A program made the translations under genes and the position numbers. The notes beneath the pieces were generated by a model. The model did no database searches. It was not told where the DNA came from and saw only the letters and a list, made by a program, of their open reading frames with translations. Positions 58,750 through 64,000 of a DNA stretch of 64,000 nucleotides are shown here, one piece after another. Position 1 is the first letter of the stretch, and each line of letters opens with the position of its first letter. Source of the DNA: an uncultured Clostridia bacterium (GTDB lineage Bacteria; Bacillota; Clostridia; Oscillospirales; Acutalibacteraceae); assembly GCA_944380775.1 (NCBI GenBank), contig CALWIP010000032.1, forward strand, positions 56,579 through 120,578, given 5' to 3'.

Positions 58750-60735
58750 TTAGAACAGGCGCTGCGCCGCCGCGTCTGCGGTGGCAAACGGCCCGGGAAC
58801 CACCTTCGCGCCGCGGTGCTCTCCGAAGTAGTCGCGGTCAAAGACAATGGGCGTGCCGTCGGGGTTTTCAAACCGCTCTTCCGGCTCGAACGCATAGCCC
58901 AGCACGTCGCTGTCCACCGGCGCAGCCGTGAAGCCGCCGAGGATTTCGTACACATTCGTCGTGAGCACCGGCGCGCCGTCGCGCTCGGCGAGTTCTACCA
59001 CCGCGTGGTGCTCGGTGTCCACCAGGTGGTCCGTCTCCTTGCAGTAGGCCTTTGCGCCGTTCAGGTAGACGTTGCCTTTCGCCCAAATGGGCAGGTGCTG
59101 CGCATGGGCGGGCGCAAGCTTCGCCATATCCGGCGTGTCGTTGTCCATGTCGAATTTCGCAATCCACTCGTCGTACGTCGGGTAGCCGTCCGCCACATGC
59201 GTGCCGACCTCGCGGTTATCCTCGTCGAAACCGTCGTCGGTGTCGTGCATCACGCGGAACGGCTCAGCCGGCCATTTCTGCACGAAAATATTGTTGTAGA
59301 AGCGGTCGTCGCCATGCAGCACCGTCATGAAACCCATGACCTCGGTGCGGTGCGGGATGTGGTACGGCGTGTAGCGCGAACCGGTGCCGGCGCCGAAGAT
59401 GGTGAACGAGCCGCAGATCAGGTTGTGCACCAGCGCGACGCCCTCTGTGGCAAAGCGCAGCGAGGCGTCGGAGAGCAGGATGTTGTTGTCGATGAGCGTC
59501 GGGCCGTGGCTCACCTCTACAAAGAGGTCCTGGCACATCATGCCGCCGCGCAGCTGCTTGGCGAACGGCGGGAGCTGGTTGTCGTGGAACAGGTTCTGGG
59601 TGATGCGCGTCCCCTGGGCCTCCCAATCGCACCAGATGCCCATGGTGCAGTGGTGGATATGGTTGCGGCGGTAGGTCACGTCGATGGCCGCATGCATCTT
59701 GATGCCCGCGATTTCCGCGCCGCCAAGCTCCATCATATTGTTGATGTGGTGGATATGGTTGTCTTCAATGACGGAGAAGACGCCGCCCATGCGGCCGATG
59801 ATACCGCCCTGCTCGCAGTGGTGGATATTGCAGCGGCGCACAATGTGGCTGCCGACCTTCTCCTTGAGCCAGCCGTGGTACTGCCCGCGGCAGACGGCGT
59901 CGCGCTCCATCTGCGTGGGGCTCTTGACGTGTTTATAGGTAAAATAATGGTCGTTGTCCGGGTCGTAGTATTTGCCGAGCGAAATGCCCGCGCACTTGCT
60001 GTTGCTGATCTCACAGTCTTCAATGATCCAACCCTTCGACCAGTGCGGGCCAATCATCCCGTCCTGGTAAGCGGCGGGGGGCGCCCAGGTGGTGGCGGCC
60101 TTTTCCACACGGAAGCCGCTCACGGTCAGGTAGCCGATTCCGGTCTGCGACGGCATAAAGCATTCGCGCCGCACGTTGATCTCCACTTTTTCCTGGTTCG
60201 GGTCCTTGCCCTGGAAATTGGCGTAAAGCACCGTTTCGTCCCCATCCTGCTCCGCATACCACTTGTAGGTAGAAGCTTCCGGCTCCCAGGAACATTCGTA
60301 CACTTCGCCCTTGACGCAAGCCTCCAGGCTTTCCGCTTCATAGAGCATCTTGTCGTTCAAATAGACCGCGCCGGTGTGCTTGCTGCGCCCGGCAAAATAC
60401 CAGTCGCCATAGACATAGGTCGTGTACGGGTTGTAATTTCCAAACAGGCTGTTCGGGACGCGGCAGGTCCAAGTGTTCCCCTCGTAGGGCTGCCAGCCCT
60501 TGATTTCCTCCGCGCCGGTGATCACCGCGCCGAGCGGCTCCGTGCTGCGGTAGGTGATGCGGGCGTCTTCCGTGCCGCCGTGGACCGGATCCACATATTC
60601 GCGGTACACGCCCGGCCCGACCAGGACCTCGTCGCCCGGCATGGCGATGCGGGCTGCATCGTTGATGCGTTTAAACGGGCGCGCCTGGCTCCCGTCGCCA
60701 TCGCGGTATGCGCTTGCAGAAACATAATAAATCAT
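58750..60735 (-). CDS. GH120 family beta-xylosidase (right-handed beta-helix)
   Basis: GH120 enzymes, known from Thermoanaerobacterium XylC, cut xylose from xylo-oligosaccharides. The 661-residue product has the parallel beta-helix start (YVSASAYRDGDG, INDAARIAMPGDEVLVGPGV) and family signatures GPHWSKGWIIEDCEISNSKC, AGIKMHAAIDVTYRRNHIHH and CDWEAQGTRITQNLFHDN. The likely catalytic pair is the Asp in CDWEAQG (near 368) and the Glu in FVEVSHGP (near 407). ATG at 60735 (MIYYVSAS) follows GGGAGGAAAAAA. There is no signal peptide, so it is cytoplasmic. Its own promoter lies at 60816-60844. Confidence 0.9.
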   Translation of the reverse strand: MIYYVSASAYRDGDGSQARPFKRINDAARIAMPGDEVLVGPGVYREYVDPVHGGTEDARITYRSTEPLGAVITGAEEIKGWQPYEGNTWTCRVPNSLFGNYNPYTTYVYGDWYFAGRSKHTGAVYLNDKMLYEAESLEACVKGEVYECSWEPEASTYKWYAEQDGDETVLYANFQGKDPNQEKVEINVRRECFMPSQTGIGYLTVSGFRVEKAATTWAPPAAYQDGMIGPHWSKGWIIEDCEISNSKCAGISLGKYYDPDNDHYFTYKHVKSPTQMERDAVCRGQYHGWLKEKVGSHIVRRCNIHHCEQGGIIGRMGGVFSVIEDNHIHHINNMMELGGAEIAGIKMHAAIDVTYRRNHIHHCTMGIWCDWEAQGTRITQNLFHDNQLPPFAKQLRGGMMCQDLFVEVSHGPTLIDNNILLSDASLRFATEGVALVHNLICGSFTIFGAGTGSRYTPYHIPHRTEVMGFMTVLHGDDRFYNNIFVQKWPAEPFRVMHDTDDGFDEDNREVGTHVADGYPTYDEWIAKFDMDNDTPDMAKLAPAHAQHLPIWAKGNVYLNGAKAYCKETDHLVDTEHHAVVELAERDGAPVLTTNVYEILGGFTAAPVDSDVLGYAFEPEERFENPDGTPIVFDRDYFGEHRGAKVVPGPFATADAAAQRLF

Positions 60736-60815
60736 CGTTTTTTCCTCCCATCCCGCCCGGTTCAAACCGGGCGTCTTTCAGGCCGCAGATCCCCCGGCCT
60801 GCGGCCCTACTGTGA

Positions 60816-60844
60816 ATCTTACCCCATCTTTTCGCGCGGGTCAA
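60816..60844 (-). promoter_or_regulatory. Sigma-A promoter of the GH120 gene
   Basis: On the minus strand TTGACC (60839-60844) and TAAGAT (60816-60821) are 17 bp apart. No copy of the LacI operator was seen near it. Confidence 0.65.
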
Positions 60845-60892
60845 GGATGTTTTTAGAAATATACCCAAACAAATCCCCGCTGCCGCCCCCTC

Positions 60893-60921
60893 TTGCAAGG
60901 GACCCTCTTTTGCGGTAAACT
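60893..60921 (+). promoter_or_regulatory. Sigma-A promoter of the ketopantoate reductase-like gene
   Basis: TTGCAA (60893-60898) and TAAACT (60916-60921) are 17 bp apart, about 50 bases before the start codon. Confidence 0.6.
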
Positions 60922-60970
60922 TGGGGAGGAATCTTCCCGCGCGCTTGCGCCGGATCTAGGAGGAAAATAT

Positions 60971-61891
60971 ATGAAACAGCCAACCATCGCCCTTGTGGGC
61001 GCAGGCGCGCTCGGCGTGCTGTATGGAGAAAAGCTCGCCGCGGCCTACGGGAAGGAGCGCGCGTTTTTTCTCGCGGACCGCGCGCGGGCCGAACGCTACC
61101 GCCGCGACGGCTTTTCCTGCAACGGCAGGCCCTGCGATTTCCACTATGTGACGCCCGGCGCGCACGAAAAACCAGCGGACCTCGTCCTCTTTGCCGTCAA
61201 AATCCACGCGCTGCGCGAAGCGGCCGCGCTGGCGCGCCCGTTTGTCGGGGACGAAACGGCCCTGGTCTCCGTGCTGAACGGCATCACCAGTGAAGGCATC
61301 CTCGCAGAGGAACTGGCCGGGCGCGGGCAGCTTCTCTACTGTGTCGCCCAGGGTATGGACGCCACTAAGACCGGCAACCGCCTGACCTACCAAAACAGCG
61401 GGAAGCTGCTCCTGGGCCTGCCGGATGGCCGGACCACCCCCGCGCTCACGCGCGCCGCGCAGCTCCTGCAACATGCCGGGATCTGCTGCCAAGTGGTGGA
61501 CAACATCCGCTTCTGCCTTTGGAATAAGCTGATGCTCAACACCGGCATTAACCAGGTGACGGCGGTGTACGGCATCCCCTACGGCGGCATCCAGCGGGAA
61601 AGCGAGGCCCGCCGCACCGTGGAAGACGCCATGCGCGAGGTGCAGGCCGTCGCCGCTTGCGAAGGCGTCTCCCTTTCTGACGCGGACCGCGAGGCCTGGA
61701 TGCGCATGCTGGACACGCTGGACCCCGACGGGATGCCCTCCATGCGGCAGGACACGCTGGCGCGCCGCCCCACCGAAGTGGAGCTTTTCGCCGGGACCAT
61801 CCGCCGCCTGGGGAAACAGCACGGCGTGCCGACGCCGGTGAACGATTTTTTATACCGGCGCATCCGCGAGATGGAGGCTTCTTGGTCGTGA
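60971..61891 (+). CDS. Ketopantoate reductase family protein (ApbA/PanE)
   Basis: This NADPH-dependent reductase family includes the enzyme that makes pantoate from ketopantoate. The 306-residue protein has the dinucleotide-binding motif GAGALGVLYG at 10-19, AVKIHALREAA with the conserved Lys, and the C-domain signature NKLMLNTGINQVTA with the catalytic Lys near 180. SMRQDTLARRPTEVELFAG is typical near the end. GGAGGAAAATAT is the ribosome site. No other pantothenate gene is near, and many paralogues act on other 2-keto acids, so panE itself is not certain. Confidence 0.88.
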   Translation: MKQPTIALVGAGALGVLYGEKLAAAYGKERAFFLADRARAERYRRDGFSCNGRPCDFHYVTPGAHEKPADLVLFAVKIHALREAAALARPFVGDETALVSVLNGITSEGILAEELAGRGQLLYCVAQGMDATKTGNRLTYQNSGKLLLGLPDGRTTPALTRAAQLLQHAGICCQVVDNIRFCLWNKLMLNTGINQVTAVYGIPYGGIQRESEARRTVEDAMREVQAVAACEGVSLSDADREAWMRMLDTLDPDGMPSMRQDTLARRPTEVELFAGTIRRLGKQHGVPTPVNDFLYRRIREMEASWS

Positions 61892-61967
61892 AGCCGGGAG
61901 AGAAACAATCCTTTTTGGATTAAAATATAAAAATAATACAAACAGATGAAATTCTCGTTCTGAAATT

Positions 61968-62010
61968 GCAAAACGGGCAGGAGGAAGGTTCCTCCCGCCC
62001 GTTTGCTTTT
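61968..62010 (+). terminator. Terminator after the reductase gene
   Basis: A long near-perfect stem (GCAAAACGGGC and GGAGGAA pairing with TTCCTCC and GCCCGTTTGC) is followed by TTTT. It may also serve the convergent glycosyltransferase gene. Confidence 0.78.
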
Positions 62011-62052
62011 GCCCCCGCAAGACGCCGCGCGCCCTGCTGGTTAACCTTCAAA

Positions 62053-63123
62053 TCATTGTTTTTTCCTCAAAAAATACTCTTTGTTATATAAATAAGCGGG
62101 GTCCTCCGGTTTCCAATGGCCCGCCATCTCGTTGTAGCGCTCCGCCGTCCGCCAATCCCCCATGCGGTCATAACAGACGCAGAGCTGGATGCACGGCAAA
62201 AAGCCGTAGCAGTCCCGCAGGTGGAAGGCGCCGTCGTCCTCGCGCAGCTCGCGGGTGAGCGCCAGCGCGTACCAGAACGCGGCGTCCTTTGGGCGGCCCT
62301 CTTCCAGGAAGAAGCGCCCCAGCTCGCAGCAGAGCTCTGCGCGCGGCGCGCCGCAGCGCAGGCCTTCCAGCAGCCAGCGCAGGCGCGGGCGGCCCCGCTG
62401 CTCCTCGCACAGCGCCAGTAGGCGGCACGCGTCGGCCCGGTTTTCCTCCCAGCCGTCCGGCCGGCGCAAAAACTGCCGGAACCGGCGCGCGGCCTGCGGG
62501 AAACGCCCCAGCGCGTACAGCTCGCGCCCATAGTAATACAGCTCCCGCGCGCTGAGCGGGCGCTGGCCCGCCACGCGCTCCAGGATGCGCAGGTTGCGTT
62601 CCGGATCCCCGGGACGGGCCTTTTGGTGCGTCACCGCCGCGGGGCAGTGGCGTATTACGCCGGAAACGGCCACCGCCTCGTGTACGGCGCCCTCCCAGAA
62701 GAACCCCTTTTCCCGCCGGAAGAGCCGCTCCCGGCAGTAGACCAGCGCGGGCGCGCCGTTCGCGTCCAGGCCGGTGTGGTAAGGCAGGAAGACCGCGTCC
62801 GCGCCGTAAAACCCGGCCGCTTTCCACGCAAGCAGCACGGCGCGGGCCTCCGGCAGCAGGACGTCGTCGGCGTCCAGCCAAAAGAGGTAGTCCCCCGTTC
62901 CGTAGGAAAAAGAGCGGTTCCGCGCGGCCGCAAAGTCGCCGGGCCAGGGCATTTCTTCCACACGCGCGCCGCACGCCCGCGCCGCCTCGCGCGTGCCGTC
63001 TGTGGACCCGGTGTCCAAAACGACCACCTCGTCTGCAAAACCGCGCACGCTCTCCAAGCAGCGCGCCAGCACATCCTCCTCGTTTTTGACAATCATACAA
63101 AGGCTCACCGTCGGCACCGGCAC
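62053..63123 (-). CDS. Family 2 glycosyltransferase with C-terminal helical repeats
   Basis: The 356-residue protein starts with the GT-A fold of family 2: VSLCMIVKNEEDVLARCLES, VVLDTGSTDGTREAA, AAARNRSF and the metal-binding WLDADD near residue 84. The last 160 residues form TPR-like helix pairs (ELYYYGRELYALGRFPQAAR, FLEEGRPKDAAFWYALAL). This arrangement is common in bacterial glycosyltransferases acting on proteins, peptides or envelope sugars; the acceptor is unknown. The start has GGGAGGGGTGCC upstream. It stands alone, between two oppositely or separately arranged units. Confidence 0.88.
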   Translation of the reverse strand: MPVPTVSLCMIVKNEEDVLARCLESVRGFADEVVVLDTGSTDGTREAARACGARVEEMPWPGDFAAARNRSFSYGTGDYLFWLDADDVLLPEARAVLLAWKAAGFYGADAVFLPYHTGLDANGAPALVYCRERLFRREKGFFWEGAVHEAVAVSGVIRHCPAAVTHQKARPGDPERNLRILERVAGQRPLSARELYYYGRELYALGRFPQAARRFRQFLRRPDGWEENRADACRLLALCEEQRGRPRLRWLLEGLRCGAPRAELCCELGRFFLEEGRPKDAAFWYALALTRELREDDGAFHLRDCYGFLPCIQLCVCYDRMGDWRTAERYNEMAGHWKPEDPAYLYNKEYFLRKKQ

Positions 63124-63191
63124 CCCTCCCGCACTTGTTCTCCCCTTATCTTATGCCGGGAGGGCGTGGGCGCTGCCTGTCCCGCATCCCC

Positions 63192-63764
63192 TTACAGCGG
63201 GATCCCGAGCCCATAGAGCAGAAGGCTCGCCGCGCCGCAGCCGAGGATGACCAAAATCGGGTTCCATTTCGCGGCGCGCAGGGCGGCGAGCGCCGCGGCA
63301 AACAGGCCCACCGAAAGCCAGTCCGCCGAGAGCGCATCCGCCAGCGACGCGCCCTCGCCCCAGAACGCCAGCACGATGATGGAAAGGCCAGCCGAGGCGA
63401 TGAGCCCCGTTACTGCAGGCCGCAGGCCGCCCAGCGCCCCTTGGATGACGGAGAGCTGGCGGTAGCGGAAATACAGCTTGCCGAGCACGAGCGAGATGAC
63501 AAACGACGGCGTGACGCAGCCGAGCGTGGCGATCAGCGCGCCGCCCACGCCGGCGATGCGGATGCCGACAAACGTGGCTGCGTTGATGGCAATGGGCCCG
63601 GGGGTGATCTGCGAAATGGTCACGATGTCGGTAAATTCCGAGAGGGTGAGCCAGGCGTTTTGCGCGACCACCTGGCTCTGGATCAGCGGCAGCGCCGCGT
63701 ACCCGCCGCCGACGGCGAAAAGGCCAATCTGGAAAAAGCTCCAGAACAACTGCAGATAGATCAT
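63192..63764 (-). CDS. Chromate transporter family protein, second half
   Basis: The 190-residue membrane protein is a single CHR domain: FFQIGLFAVGGGYAALPLIQ near the start, then ITPGPIAINAATFVGIRIAG and TPSFVISLVLGKLYFRYRQL. About six membrane segments are seen. In this family two short genes encode the halves of a transporter that work as a pair; the other half overlaps it upstream by 4 bases. Family members export chromate, but short paired forms often have unknown substrates. Confidence 0.9.
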   Translation of the reverse strand: MIYLQLFWSFFQIGLFAVGGGYAALPLIQSQVVAQNAWLTLSEFTDIVTISQITPGPIAINAATFVGIRIAGVGGALIATLGCVTPSFVISLVLGKLYFRYRQLSVIQGALGGLRPAVTGLIASAGLSIIVLAFWGEGASLADALSADWLSVGLFAAALAALRAAKWNPILVILGCGAASLLLYGLGIPL

Positions 63765-64000
63765 GCCGCACCCTCCGTTTTCTTCTGCCGGCGCGAACGC
63801 GCAATGCCGATGAGCGCAGCGGTAATAATGATGAGGATGACGTTCGTCTGCAAAAAATAATTGGCAAGGAACGCCGCAGCGAGCAAAAGGATGGAAAGGA
63901 CGCTCTTCTCTTTGACGATCCCCTTGGCCATGGTGTACACGGCGTCTACAATGACCGCGCCAATCGCCGCGAACATGCCGCGCATGGCGGCGTCGACATA
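63761..64000 (-). CDS. Chromate transporter family protein, first half (cut by window edge)
   Basis: Only the C-terminal 79 residues are in the window. The frame is open to the end (YVDAAMRGMFAAIGAVIVDA) and ends with two membrane segments and a charged tail RSRRQKKTEGAA. The internal ATG at 63985 is not the start. The RGMFAAIGAVIVDAVYTMAK stretch is the region just before the last segments of a CHR domain. Its stop overlaps the start of the second-half gene by 4 bases. Confidence 0.8.
   Translation of the reverse strand, partial: YVDAAMRGMFAAIGAVIVDAVYTMAKGIVKEKSVLSILLLAAAFLANYFLQTNVILIIITAALIGIARSRRQKKTEGAA

Noticed and set aside
1..64000. CRISPR array, tRNA, rRNA or insertion sequence
   Set aside because: No regularly spaced direct repeats, tRNA cloverleaf, rRNA sequence, transposase or terminal inverted repeats were recognised on reading through the window.

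Overview
The window is GC-rich chromosomal DNA from an endospore-forming Firmicute, most likely a gut-type Clostridia (Oscillospirales-like). This rests on gene content: sigG, spoIVA next to a sipL-like gene, AddAB rather than RecBCD, ThyX, a CIRCE operator, an infC-rpmI-rplT operon with an ATT-started infC, sigma-A promoters with 17-bp spacers, and strong GGAGG ribosome sites. The high GC leaves long antisense open frames over most genes; these are left out. No rRNA, tRNA, CRISPR array, transposase or integrase was seen.

Layout. (1) 1-14000, minus strand: addB-addA (DNA end processing), then a promoter and attenuator leading infC-rpmI-rplT, then an rRNA methyltransferase, dprA, topA, trmFO and the start of plsX. 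(2) 14047-14786, plus strand: a two-gene DUF2089/membrane-protein unit whose promoter -10 lies inside a perfect 25-bp palindrome. (3) 14890-21832, minus strand: a long housekeeping run of thyX, tmk, a DUF2156 protein, a GNAT acetyltransferase, a DJ-1 protein, 5-formyl-THF cyclo-ligase, mltG and a U32 peptidase. (4) 22003-22428, plus strand: two tiny, mutually similar proteins. (5) 22493-26358, minus strand: sipL-spoIVA for spore coat assembly, then hsp20 under CIRCE control. (6) 26359-28947: an AT-rich gap, an orphan holin, and the oadG-oadB membrane subunits of a sodium-pumping decarboxylase. (7) 28980-38785: an AraC regulator, sigG, a PcrA-like helicase, a cyclophilin lipoprotein, an S1-domain protein, secDF and an aspartate aminotransferase. 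(8) 38855-45042: a Crp/Fnr regulator diverging from a ferredoxin-like protein with a shared operator, a HIT hydrolase, a GGDEF-EAL protein and a serine hydrolase. (9) 45203-60844: a carbohydrate locus. (10) 60893-64000: a ketopantoate reductase-like enzyme, a glycosyltransferase and a split chromate transporter that runs off the window.

The carbohydrate locus has a LacI regulator with a perfect TGAAACGTTTCA operator, an LplABC-type importer (lipoprotein plus two permeases, no ATPase), and cytoplasmic glycosidases: a DUF5695-like protein, GH127 beta-L-arabinofuranosidase, GH31 (probably alpha-xylosidase) and, on the opposite strand, GH120 beta-xylosidase. None of the enzymes has a signal peptide, so the inferred scheme is uptake of short arabinose- and xylose-containing plant oligosaccharides followed by breakdown inside the cell.

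The most unusual signals are regulatory: the palindrome over the DUF2089 promoter, the Crp/Fnr-type operator centred at about -41.5 of one promoter and just downstream of the start of the opposing one, and a 9-bp hairpin filling the gap between the ribosome site and start codon of the GH127 gene.
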